In this document: in pieces, positions 1 to 10,500 of the stretch
How positions within the stretch are numbered: position 1 is the first letter of the stretch
Layout of the letters: each line of letters starts with the position of its first letter
Assembly: GCA_025890175.1 (NCBI GenBank)
Contig: JANPYM010000002.1
Span: forward strand, 3,648,823-3,712,822
Source: Ciborinia camelliae
Taxonomy: Eukaryota > Ascomycota > Leotiomycetes > Helotiales > Sclerotiniaceae
Reading direction: 5' to 3'
DNA: 64,000 nucleotides
The notes under the pieces: generated by a model
Databases searched by the model: none
Told to the model about the DNA's origin: nothing
Seen by the model: the letters and a program-made list of their open reading frames with translations, nothing else
Translations under genes and position numbers: made by a program

Positions 1-50
1 GGAGGAGGAGGAGGAGGAGGAGGAGGAGGAGGAGGAGGAGGGGGAGGAGG
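1..50. repeat. (GGA)n microsatellite
   Basis: Nearly perfect GGA/GAG trinucleotide tract at the left edge, grading into G-rich sequence to about position 57. It lies 3' of the ERG8 gene. No gene is seen in 1-578. Confidence 0.9.
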
Positions 51-143
51 GGGGGGAAGTGGTGGATGGATGGATAGATGGATCTGTTTCGATGGATTTG
101 GATTTGGATTTCGTTTTCGTTTTCGTTTTCTTCGGTTTGTTGG

Positions 144-203
144 GAGTTGGGGATGGATGGAGTTGGGGATGGATGGAGTTGGGGATGGATGGAGTTGGGG
201 ATG
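144..203. repeat. 16-bp tandem repeat
   Basis: Unit approximately AGTTGGGGATGGATGG, just under four copies. It is followed by degenerate GATGAAGTA repeats (about 210-255) and (GGTAT)n at 301-325. This is simple-sequence DNA downstream of ERG8. Confidence 0.85.
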
Positions 204-578
204 GTGTTGGGGATGAGATGAAGTAGATGATGAAGTAGAGATGAAGTAGATGATGGGGTGGAAAGAGGTGGAAAGGCAAGAATGGTCATGGGAAGAGCGG
301 GATGGTATGGTATGGTATGGTATGGGATGAATTGAACATAATGTATTCTATATAGGGAGAGAAATGGAGAGATGGAGAGATGGGAAGGATGTGAGAGGGA
401 TGAGGAGGAAACAAGACAGACAGACGATTTGGATAAAAATTTAAATTGTCGATGTTATTTTTTTTTTATAATAAAAAATTCAATTTACATCCATCCATGC
501 ATCCATTTATTTATTTATTTATTAATTCATATGTATTAAAACCACCACCATCATCATCATCACCATCACCATAAATCC

Positions 579-2098
579 TCAAACAAGCAAACGACCATAC
601 AACCCCCCATCCTCCAACCTCGCCCCCTCCATCTCCCCTCTCACCCCCAACAACTTAACATTCCCCCCGCGTTCCGCACTCCACCTCTCCAAAAACCCTT
701 CAATCGCCCGCATCGTCACCTCATCATCCCTCACCAACAAAACAACCGCATCATATCCACCCGCCCCAGGCACCACGCCCCCCACCACACCATCCACCTG
801 CTGCGTAATCGCATCGAGGAGATCCGTCTGTTCCTGCGGCTCAATGGGAACGCCGGACCGCGCGCCCATCTCCCTGATCTTCTCCCGAATAGCCGCGAAC
901 GCGGGGCCGGCGGCCGAAACCTCGCCCGACGCGAGCACGGCGGCCAAGTGTTCATTGCGCGATTGCAGGGCATCCCAGAGGGATTTGGCGACGACCGGGT
1001 CGCGCGCGCGCCACTCGAGGACCCGCTTCACCATGCCGACCGTTTGCGAGCCGCAGTCGACGTCGCACATGACGAGGGCCATGCCGTGCGGGATGGCGAT
1101 TTTGCCCTGGTCGATGTGGGCGTCCCATTTTTGGGCGGCCGTGTTTTCGACCGAGCGCTTGACGCGCGTGGAGAAGCCCGGGGAGCCGGGTTCGCCCAGG
1201 GAGGAGAGGAGCGAGGGCGAAAAGCGCCGGTAGAGTGAGCTGCCGTAGACGGCCGTGGCGATGTCGAAGCCGGAGCCGACTTTTCCCTGCGCAGCACAGT
1301 GGGCGGCTTGGGCGAGGTTGTGGAGTTGGGATTGCCCTTCTTTGGTGTGGAGGGAGAATTGGGCGGGGGGGAGGTAGTGAGAGAGGATGGCGCCGGTGAA
1401 GGCGGTTACTAGGGCGGCTGAGGAGCCGAGACCGGTTTTATGGGCATCTTGGAGGCGGACGCCGAAGTCGAGAAATTCGTGGTGGGCCGAGGTGGCGATT
1501 AAGGTGGTGGAGGGGTTGGAGTAGTAGTCTTTGTCTGCTAGGATGGTGATGGAGGTTGGTTTTATGGTGGCAGAGGGGAGGATGGTGGATATGTAGGTTA
1601 GTGCGTAGAGTAATGCTGTTTCTACGAAAGGATTTCGCGATGCTGCTGTAGCGGATGGAGAGCTGCATAGATATGTAATGAGCAAACGACAAACTTGTCA
1701 AGGGGAAAGAGATGCACTTGGTCAAGATAGCAATGGATATAAAATCACACGTGACAATAGGAGAAGTCGAGCCGAAGCATCTGAACACGGCTCAAGGGCA
1801 TTCCTCTCAAGCACACAAAAGAAATCATATCTCACCCTTGCAACTGAGTAACTTCCACACCCCCATCATCCTTAGTCAAATGATAACCATAATTCCATGC
1901 CGCATGCCTAAACTGAGGACTCTTCACAATAATCTCGGATAGTTGAACGCCAGAGCTCGTATCGATATCTTGAACCAACACGTGAATCCGCGCACTAAGA
2001 CCAAATACCAAAGCGGTGTATTCACGATCAAGCACTAGATAACCTCCAGCTAAGAAGACTTTGCCGGGAGCTGATACGGCCGTCATTTGTGTAGTCAT
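579..2098 (-). CDS. ERG8: Phosphomevalonate kinase
   Basis: Exons (minus) 2098-1836 and 1662-579 give 448 aa. The 173-nt intron has donor GTGAGA and acceptor ATGCAG and restores the frame. The enzyme phosphorylates mevalonate-5-phosphate to the diphosphate in the mevalonate/ergosterol pathway. As seen: GHMP-kinase N-terminus SAPGKVFLAGGYLVLD (residues 9-24), the glycine/serine-rich ATP loop KTGLGSSAALVTAF (about 163-176), and a C-terminal segment VVPGAGGYDAVVLLV typical of the GHMP C-domain. Length matches the fungal family (about 450 aa). The exact acceptor is inferred: several AGs lie within 20 nt, but only this one keeps frame after the GG of the donor codon. It is flanked downstream by simple repeats. 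No obvious defect; an essential gene in yeast. Confidence 0.93.
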
Positions 2099-4491
2099 CC
2101 TGCAATGTTCTTAGGTGATGTTTGAGACTGGACTGGGTAGTTTGGTCAGTGGGATTTGATATGGTAAGGATACGACAGTACTAGGTGCGGGTAGGTATGG
2201 ATGGATGTGGAATATGAGGATGAGTAAGCTGGGATCAGAGTGAATGTAATGTTTAATATGTGTAATAAGTTATGTAATACGGAGTAGACAGAATGAGGTT
2301 TGAGTGAATTGTGGACTCAAGTATCCGATACTTCGGCCGAGTACCCGAAAATGGGATTTGAATTTTGAAGATGTAAGGTTTTTGGACCCCACATTAAATA
2401 GGATCAATTAGGTCTGGTCTGATAGGTATTTAGCCCGGTATTATTATTATTATTTGATGAAAGTTTTTTCTTTCTTTCTTGCAGTTGACGGGGCTGCTCA
2501 TGAATCCTTGTGGCTCCGATTGTGAAGTGGAGTATCATATAAATGCCAATGACTTCTATTTAATTCTATGGGGTTTCCATGAACATTGATCGTTGACTCT
2601 TTTTTTAAGTGCCATTATTATTGTTAAATTAAATCGATCGATCCGATTCCCATACCATGATTACGATACGGGATGGCATGTTGAAGCTCGATAGGTATAG
2701 AGGGTTATCGTGATTATATATAAGATCATGAGCCACCGCCAAAAGTTTGTTTGAAGACCTCGATTAGATGATAGGAGATAAAAGATGACTTGTAGTTCGT
2801 TACTAATAAGTATTGGGAGGACTTTATTAAATAAGGATACATACAGCTAACTACTCCCACTTGAGAGAGTTCTGTTTTTATTATCAACTCTAGTCAAGTC
2901 GACTTCACTAGAGTTACTTATTAATGACAAGTGTATCAAATTTCAATATGTCCAGTATCTTGGAAGGGCTTCTTCTTTCTTATATACATACCGGATATAG
3001 TAAGTACACACGCACCCGCACACTTAACGATTCCGACTCCCGAGTATAATAAGCACTTAAGGTTGCCATCGGAAAGTTGTCGTTGTTCCTGAAGAATAAT
3101 AAGAATACGGACTATTCTATCCTCCGATCCCGGTAAGTAAAGCCCTCGTGGGAAAAAAAGGTTGTTGCTCGCATGCATGCATGGACAAATTACCTTGTTA
3201 GTAGGTAGTAGGTAGGTACTAGGCTAGTATAGTCATAGACCTCGGGACGGCTCTTGACAGATCTTTGACGTTAAATCCGTCGGAGTTTCCGTCCGTCCGT
3301 CATCCGTCTTGAAAGAGACCGGGAATAACATAACATGACATATCAACCAATTGGAATCCAACCTTTCGCGTTTTTGTAGAGTACACGCTAGAATTAGACC
3401 CGCGTTCTTGGATTTAAATCCTTTACCCAAAGAGTTGATCTGACAAGGGTATTCCCGGGATTATACAGATATTTTGTAGGAAGAAGAGTCACATTTTATA
3501 ATACGATATGCTTTTCAGTTTTTCAATGCCGAAAGATTATCGCCTCTTCATTTTATCGAGAAGGAACACACGAGAATAATCTGACGCGCACAAATCCATT
3601 TCAGCCCTGACCTGATCCGAAAATTTGAATGCGATGAGAGGCGATGCGATAATTACTAGGTACTGTAGTATCTTTTAGAATTCACCAATTCAATAATTCA
3701 ATTCAATTCAACTCAATTCAAATTCCAATCCTTCCGTTTTTTCTTCGTTTTGCCCTAGGTACCTATTCCAAAATTGCAGGTGACCTTTTGAATTAGAAAA
3801 GAGCTACTGAGCTATCAATTGATCCATCCCCCTCTCCTCCAGAGTCCAGCCAGCTGCATGCATGTGAAGTTGATCATCCGAAGGCACCAACTTCAATAAA
3901 AATCAATTCGTCATCTAATAATCTACAGTAGTAAGGTATCCATAATACCATATCTACCTACCGGGCTAGGTATTCATCTACTCAAAGTTGTCTGACAACC
4001 TTAACCTAGGTAAAATACCTTAGTGGGAGAAAAAATTAATACAATACTTCGATTTATCTTACATCCATCAACTTCAACTCAGATCTTGAATACATACAAC
4101 AACAATCGAACCTTGGTTTTCTTTTTACCTTTACATACTATTCAAAATCTCAACCAATTCCAATTCGTTAAGTAGAAGAGAGTCGGAATTTTGACTTCTT
4201 TGAATCATCCAATATCAAAACTCGAAGTCACCTTCTTTTACCTTCCTACATTCTCCCCTCCAAAATTCAAACAGCGCGTTTGTTTGACAGTATAGCTGTC
4301 AAATGAACCTGCAATCATTGACTTATTGAGATCTTGAAGTAAGTTTCTTTCCATTGATATAAACTCTGAGTCATATATGACTTTTTGCGGATTTGTGCGA
4401 AGAAAGTTCTACAGCCAAACGAGTAGAAAGCTGACATCAACCTTTCAATAGTCTCCTCTCAACCAATCCTGAGAGGTCAAACCATCCCTAA
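2099..4491. other. Intergenic, divergent promoters (ERG8 / PPR gene)
   Basis: No supported gene in 2.4 kb. It contains AT-rich runs, a CCGTCCGTC run near 3290-3305, AATTCAATTCAA repeats near 3685-3725, several AGGTACCT/CCTAGG palindromes (about 3755, 4003) and pyrimidine-rich leader sequence just before the start codon at 4492. Short open frames at 2936-3178 and 3233-3430 have no recognisable product. Confidence 0.6.
4283..4303. promoter_or_regulatory. Perfect 8-bp inverted repeat upstream of PPR gene
   Basis: TTTGACAG-tatag-CTGTCAAA lies about 190 bp before the start codon of the PPR gene. It could be a dimeric regulator site or a 5'-UTR hairpin. Function is inferred only from symmetry and position. 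Confidence 0.35.
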
Positions 4492-7400
4492 ATGCCCATC
4501 TACAACAGTCTCTATTCGAATCTTGCACGTCAAGGATTCGCAAAATCCGTCACTCACGGTTACGCCCAATCGCTCATTGCCGCAACTCATCCTCAAGCTC
4601 TAGCAAATCAAAATCGACATGGTCGCGGTTTAAATCGACGAACTAGCAAGCTCGGTCATTTACCTACTTCCAATCTTCAAAATGCTTTTCACACAAGCTC
4701 CAATTCGACTGGTACGACCGTCGTTCAGGATAGACCAGAAGGATTAGAAATATTATCGGATGCCTGGAAGGCAAATGAATTAGCGAAGGAGGAGAAGAAG
4801 GCACAATTCCCAAAATGTATCGAATGGAAGCCAGCTTCTATTCAGGTAGATGGAGAAGGAAAGAGCAATATTGTGGCTAGTGATGCGGCGGAGGGAACCC
4901 CCAAGGAAGCCGAGAAGGCATCTAGCACTAGCGCGGTAGATGATATCAAGCAAGTTCATTTCGAGGCCGAGGAGGAAGCTGCCCTAGCAAAAATCGATGC
5001 GGCTATCGAGAAGGAGATTCAGTCGAGAGAAAACCAAGCCGCTTTCGAGGCAGAATTGAGTGTTGTTGCAGCACGTGTACCAACTCCTCCTATTGCGCCA
5101 GTTCAGTCACCTGCTCTTACAGTCGAGACAAGCTTCGAGAAATCAGAACGATCACGATCGCCGATTAGCTCTGTCACATCAATCACATCAACTTCGGACC
5201 TTCAATCGTTGAGCTATGCCGAACATCTCACCAAACTTGCGGAAGGAGGCAGACATGCCGAAATTCCTGCTGTGTTTGAGGCCATGCTTGTCGCAGGTAT
5301 CAAACCAACGTCAACTGCATACAATGCTCTTCTCGATGCCGCAATTCATCTTCCAGCTGATCAGATTCAAGTTGTCCCAAAAGCTCTTGATGTTTATTCT
5401 GATATGCTCAGACGAAAGGTATTGCCAGATACTGAGACATACAGCACACTCATCAAGTTGATTGCTTCTCGATCAATTGCTGTGACTTCATTGAAACAGA
5501 CATTGGAAGAGAAACGTGTTAGATTTGGTGGGATGGAAGAAGCTGGCAAATTTATGTTTGCTTCCAACGAACTAGAGTTTGCTATCCTTGCCGAAGATGA
5601 CAGGCTAGATCTTGCTATCAGGTTGTTTGATGCCTCAATCTCGTACCACAAAGATCGATCATTCCCAGCAGAGACTTATCATCAACTCATATCCGCCTGT
5701 GCTGATGCTGGTCGCGTCCCAGACATGGTACGATTGTATGAACACATGGAGACTAGCAAGGTTGTACCATTGGCTGCTACCTTCCCACCCATGATCAAAG
5801 GTTTCGCCAAATCAGGTGATTTGAGCAGTGCTGTCGAGTGTTACAATGAGTATAAGGAGTTGGCTGTCGCAGATGACAGTGGCAAACTTCAAATGTTTGA
5901 TCGTCAAGACGCACAAATTTACGCCTCTGTTGTCAAAGCTTACGTCACTTCCGATAAAATGGAAGGTGCCATGAAATTTTACAACAAGATCATTGAAGGA
6001 TACGGAGAAAAGGTTGAAGCTTTCCGGGACGTACTTATCGGTGAAGGTTTCGTTCAGGGTCTTCTTGAGCGTAATATGTTGGCTGAAGCTCTTAGCTGGG
6101 CTGAAGGTCTTCAAACTACCAAGTCCATGGTTATGAGTACCATCTCTATGCGTGCTGCCGATAAGGGAGAAAGATCCGTTGCCATTGCAGCTTTCTCTCA
6201 TATAAACCCTGACCCAAACATTGCCAAGCCAACTATGGCATTGTTGGCTTTGAGTGTTCGCACTGGTGATGTTGCAGCAGCTCAAAGATACTGGGGTATA
6301 CTTACTGCAGCTGAAATGCCTGTATCATCTGCTTTCATCGAACCAACTGCCATGTTCGCAGTTGCAATGATTGGTTCTGGTCGGGCTCTTGAGGGTCTTA
6401 CACAATCTGAACAGATGTTCTCTAGAATTAGAGAATCTTCTACAGACGCCAATTCTCACCTCGCTGATGAGATTGAAGAGGGTACTGAGTTCATTACTCG
6501 ATTCATGAAGTCACATGGTATTGTCGATCCTCGTGATGCAGCAGTAGCAGAAGCTATGTATCAACAAAACTTCCAACCTGCAGCATATGCACCACCTACA
6601 TTCGAAGACACTTTTGACCCATACGCCGCTTCTACCGATTTCAAGGGTTCAGCTCTCATCGCTGATGAACTTGAGAGAGGAGCTACTCGTGGTAAAGGAT
6701 CTAAGCTTAATGATGCCTTGGGTAGACTCAGAAATATGCGTCGCGCTGGTCGTCATCCAAGATACATTACTTATTCTAAATTAATTTCCGCCGCTGCTCG
6801 CGAGGAACGAATGCCCTTGGTCAATGATATTCTTGGTATGGCACGATCTGATGTACCTTTACTTGTACAATATCCTGTTGTTAGATATGGTTGGGTTTCA
6901 ATCCTTGATGCTATGGTTGGTGCTTGCCTGACTCTTGGCAATCGCAATCTTGCTGCTCAATATCACCAAGAACTTCTCGACATTGGTGCTGCACCAACCG
7001 CGAATACTTTCGGTCTTTATATCACCACTTTGAAGGAATCAACAAAGACGTTTGATGAAGCATCAGAAGCTGTCAAGATCTTTCACCGTGCTAAGACCGA
7101 GGGTGTTGAACCTTCATCCTTCTTATACAATGCTCTCATCGGTAAACTCGGAAAGGCTCGTCGTATTGATGATTGTCTTTTCTACTTTGCTGAGATGCGT
7201 GCTCTTGGTATTCGACCAACTAGTGTTACTTATGGTACCATCGTCAATGCTCTTTGCCGTGTTAGCGATGAGAAATTCGCAGAAGAGTTGTTTGAAGAGA
7301 TGGAATCGATGCCAAACTACAAGGCTAGACCTGCTCCTTACAACAGCTTGATGCAATTCTTCCTCACTACTAAGCGTGATAAGAGCAAGGTTCTCGCATA

Positions 7401-8022
7401 TTATGAAAGAATGAAGTCTAAGGGTATTCAACCAACCAACCACACCTATAAGTTACTCGTCGACACTCACGCCACCCTCGAACCGGTTGACATGGCAGCC
7501 GCTGAAGCCATTCTCGATTCCATTCGTAGCAATGGTGAGAAGCCAGAAGCTGTTCACTACTCTTCATTGATTCATGCTAAAGGTTGTGTTTTGCATGATA
7601 TGGAAGGTGCCCGTAAGGTTTTCGATTCTGTGATGGCTGATTCTTCCATTCGTCCTCAAGCATGTCTTTACCAAGCATTGTTTGAATCCATGGTTGCCAA
7701 TCATAAAGTTGTCGATACCGAATCCGTTCTCTCCGATATGTCTGCTAAAGGTGTTGCAATGACTCCATATATTGCTAATACTCTTATTCATGGATGGGCC
7801 AATGAGCGCAATATTGAAAAGAGCAAGACGATCTTCGCAACTGTCGGTCGTGAGAAGAGAGAACCAAGTACTTACGAAGCTATGACTCGTGCTTATCTTG
7901 CCGTTGAGGATAGAGAAAGCGCTAATAATGTTGTTCAAGAAATGCTTAGCAGAGGATACCCAGGAGCTGTTTCTAATAAGATTCTGGAATTACTTGGTGG
8001 TGGTCATTCTGAGGCTGCTTAA
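4492..8022 (+). CDS. Mitochondrial pentatricopeptide-repeat (PPR) protein, CYA-5/Pet309-like
   Basis: Intronless, 1176 aa. The N-terminus (MPIYNSLYSNLARQGFAKSV) is basic, hydroxylated and nearly acid-free, like a matrix presequence, with a possible processing region near NAFHTSS. A low-complexity acidic stretch follows (about 80-250), then degenerate 35-residue helical repeats from about residue 245 to the end. PPR-like signatures include KPTSTAYNALLDAA, VLPDTETYSTLIK, EPSSFLYNALIGKLGK, IRPTSVTYGTIVNALCR and IQPTNHTYKLLVDTHA. PPR proteins bind organellar RNA. Large fungal members (Neurospora CYA-5, yeast Pet309) are needed for COX1 expression, so a role in mitochondrial mRNA stability or translation is likely. 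The target transcript cannot be read from sequence. Codon use is typical of a well-expressed gene. Confidence 0.85.
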   Translation: MPIYNSLYSNLARQGFAKSVTHGYAQSLIAATHPQALANQNRHGRGLNRRTSKLGHLPTSNLQNAFHTSSNSTGTTVVQDRPEGLEILSDAWKANELAKEEKKAQFPKCIEWKPASIQVDGEGKSNIVASDAAEGTPKEAEKASSTSAVDDIKQVHFEAEEEAALAKIDAAIEKEIQSRENQAAFEAELSVVAARVPTPPIAPVQSPALTVETSFEKSERSRSPISSVTSITSTSDLQSLSYAEHLTKLAEGGRHAEIPAVFEAMLVAGIKPTSTAYNALLDAAIHLPADQIQVVPKALDVYSDMLRRKVLPDTETYSTLIKLIASRSIAVTSLKQTLEEKRVRFGGMEEAGKFMFASNELEFAILAEDDRLDLAIRLFDASISYHKDRSFPAETYHQLISACADAGRVPDMVRLYEHMETSKVVPLAATFPPMIKGFAKSGDLSSAVECYNEYKELAVADDSGKLQMFDRQDAQIYASVVKAYVTSDKMEGAMKFYNKIIEGYGEKVEAFRDVLIGEGFVQGLLERNMLAEALSWAEGLQTTKSMVMSTISMRAADKGERSVAIAAFSHINPDPNIAKPTMALLALSVRTGDVAAAQRYWGILTAAEMPVSSAFIEPTAMFAVAMIGSGRALEGLTQSEQMFSRIRESSTDANSHLADEIEEGTEFITRFMKSHGIVDPRDAAVAEAMYQQNFQPAAYAPPTFEDTFDPYAASTDFKGSALIADELERGATRGKGSKLNDALGRLRNMRRAGRHPRYITYSKLISAAAREERMPLVNDILGMARSDVPLLVQYPVVRYGWVSILDAMVGACLTLGNRNLAAQYHQELLDIGAAPTANTFGLYITTLKESTKTFDEASEAVKIFHRAKTEGVEPSSFLYNALIGKLGKARRIDDCLFYFAEMRALGIRPTSVTYGTIVNALCRVSDEKFAEELFEEMESMPNYKARPAPYNSLMQFFLTTKRDKSKVLAYYERMKSKGIQPTNHTYKLLVDTHATLEPVDMAAAEAILDSIRSNGEKPEAVHYSSLIHAKGCVLHDMEGARKVFDSVMADSSIRPQACLYQALFESMVANHKVVDTESVLSDMSAKGVAMTPYIANTLIHGWANERNIEKSKTIFATVGREKREPSTYEAMTRAYLAVEDRESANNVVQEMLSRGYPGAVSNKILELLGGGHSEAA

Positions 8023-9477
8023 TCTTAGCTCGGTCACATAGATCGATCTTGACACATGGGTCCATTCTTCGATTCAAAACTCTTCGGCTCAAAACTCTTC
8101 GGCTCAATAATTTCGACGGTCTATATTTCATCTTTCATCAAACATTCGGATGAAATTTGTTTTATAAACCATTTTGCATCTCCAATGCATCATATCATCC
8201 CAATACCCTTTTTCTTTGTTTCAGTATGTTATGATACCCGTGCTATGGCACATCAAATGATGGCGGAATGATGGGTATCAAGGTCACGGCTAGCACAGTC
8301 GCTGAGCTGGTTTTTTGGTTCCGCTGGCTGGTCAGACTTAGAGTTTCGATTTCTTTTCTTCTTTTTTCTTTCTTCTTTTTTGCGTTATTAAATAATAAAA
8401 TATCTTGTTTCTCTTTGAGATTGTATTGTATGTAGAGGGAGGGCAATCGAACTCTACCTCTACGATGTGATGTCGAGAACTGGAACTGGATAGAGAGAGG
8501 CGTTTGGGGAAAGGAAAGGAAAGGAAATGAAAGGATTGAGGGTTTAAGGGTTGGGGTTTTGAGCATGGCGTTTAAAGTTTAAATAAATGTATCGGGATGA
8601 ATGAGAATGGAATGAGAATGAGAATGAGAATGAGAATGGAGTGGAAATGGAGTGGAATATTTGAATGTAGGTATGCATACATGCGTCGCAAAAGATAAAT
8701 CTCAACTCTTTACAAATCAAGATGGCAGGTGGCTGGCTGGCTGGCTGGTAGGAGGGGGGATGAAAGGATGGATGGATGAAAGGATGAAGAAGCAACGCAG
8801 CTACTAGGTATGCATGCCTTGATGGATGGATCGGGATGGTAGATCTGAATGGTAGATGTGGATGTGGATGGGGATGTGGATGTGGATGCTGGAAAATCAT
8901 ATATAGAAAATACATACATGCATGCATATTAGATACTAGGTAGGTATATAGTATTATGTATTAATAAATTAAATAGTTGAATTGAGTAAATTATATTATA
9001 TTATATCAGATTATGTTAAACTTGGAATCAAACTTGAAATCAAACTTGGAGTCAAATCAAATCAGATAATTAATCGGAAAGATTATGATTGTGGTTACTT
9101 ACTTACTTTTTGGATTGCGTTGGGATGAGTTGGGTTTTAATGGAAGTGAGTATAAGTAACTTATCTTGATGTAACTTGATTTGACTTGACGTAACTTGAT
9201 TTGATTTGAAGTAAACTGCACTTTAGGGTGCTAAGTTTTTTTTGATTGATTGATTGATATCCTCTAGAGACATCCTCTAAAGATATTCTTGGACCTTTAG
9301 AGATATCCTCTCCTTTCTCTCCTTCCATCCTTTCCATCCTCCTCTCTAATATTTATATTTATTTATATATATATACATCCTCTACATTAAAAGAAAGAAA
9401 CAAATCTAAAAAAAATCCTTCTCTTTTCCTCTTTTCCTTTTTTAATAGGTATTATTTTATATATATGTAGTATGGGT

Positions 9478-9522
9478 AGGTAGATAGGTAGATAGATAGG
9501 TAGATAGATAGATAGGTAGATA
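9478..9522. repeat. (GATA)n/(GGTA)n microsatellite
   Basis: Interrupted GATAGGTAGATA tetranucleotide tract within the 8-10.5 kb spacer. Confidence 0.8.
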
Positions 9523-9816
9523 TAAGAAAGAAAGGAAGAAAGAAAGAAAGGCGATAGGAGAAGAGGGAAGAGAGAAGAGGGAAAAGGGGATTTATATATA
9601 TATATATATTTCATCAAGAATATATTCTTATATCTTTTTATATTTTCTCTTATTCTATCTTCCCCCTCTTCCTTTCCCCCTTCTTCCCCTATCTCTTTCT
9701 CTTTTTCTTCCTCCTTTTTCCCTTTCCCCTCTTCCCATCCCATATATTTCATCAAGAGTATCATATCTCCTCATCTCATAACCCATCTCCTCATAACCCA
9801 TCTCCTTATCTTATAA

Positions 9817-10025
9817 CCCATCTCCTCATAACCCATCTCCTCATAACCCATCTCCTCATAACCCATCTCCTCATAACCCATCTCCTCATAACCCATCTCC
9901 TCATAACCCATCTCCTCATAACCCATCTCCTCATAACCCATCTCCTCATAACCCATCTCCTCATAACCCATCTCCTCATAACCCATCTCCTCATAACCCA
10001 TCTCCTCATAACCCATCTCCTCATC
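9817..10025. repeat. 15-bp minisatellite, about 14 copies
   Basis: Near-perfect array of CCCATCTCCTCATAA, preceded by degenerate copies from about 9770. Because the unit is a multiple of three without stops, it creates long spurious open frames on the minus strand (MGYEE repeats). Confidence 0.95.
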
Positions 10026-10201
10026 TCATAATCTATATACAAATAATAATTTCAATTGCGTTATATATCTCTTTTCTTCCCTCTCCACTTCCCTCTCCCC
10101 CCCTCTCCTCTCCTCCTCTCCTCCGCATTGCATGCATGTATGCATGTATAATATATATTTTCATCCACTGATTTCTCATTTTTCGTCATTTTTCGTCGTT
10201 G

Positions 10202-10262
10202 TCCTGCCGTGTCCTGTCCTGCCCTGTCCTGTCCTGCCCTGTCCTGTCCTGCCCTGTCCTAC
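10202..10262. repeat. 15-bp CCTGTCCTG-type tandem repeat
   Basis: About four copies of GTCCTGTCCTGCCCT, degenerating into related CCTG repeats to about 10295. A (GGGA)n run follows at 10337-10370. Confidence 0.85.
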
Positions 10263-10500
10263 CAGGGCCTGCCTTGTCCTGCTCTACCCTGCCCTGCACA
10301 TCTGTAAATGTAAGGAGATGGGTAGATGGGTAGATAGGCAGGGAGGGAGGGAGGGAGGGAGGGAGGTAGGGAGGTAGGTAGGTAGGAATTGTTCATTTCC
10401 CATTATTGCGTTTCCATTTCTTTGCTTTCTTTTTTCATCTTCATTGATTCGTTGATTCATCCATAGATTCATCCAATCATCCATTGATTCAATCAATCAA

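Larger units (their letters stand above)
8023..10500. other. Intergenic, microsatellite-rich spacer
   Basis: The convergent 3' flanks of the PPR and histidine kinase genes. It holds many simple repeats: GAATGA at 8595-8640, GGCTG at 8729-8748, GGATGTG at 8858-8888, GATA/GGTA at 9478-9522, a purine/pyrimidine-rich stretch at 9530-9770, and the tandem arrays listed separately. I see no gene. Confidence 0.7.

Noticed and set aside
5394..7938. Several 80-157 codon antisense and shifted frames within the PPR gene
   Set aside because: Shadows of a single 1176-codon frame with clear repeat structure.
9771..10042. Two long minus-strand open frames encoding MGYEE-type repeats
   Set aside because: They are produced by a 15-bp tandem repeat, whose period is a multiple of three and contains no stop. 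No domain and no flanking gene structure.
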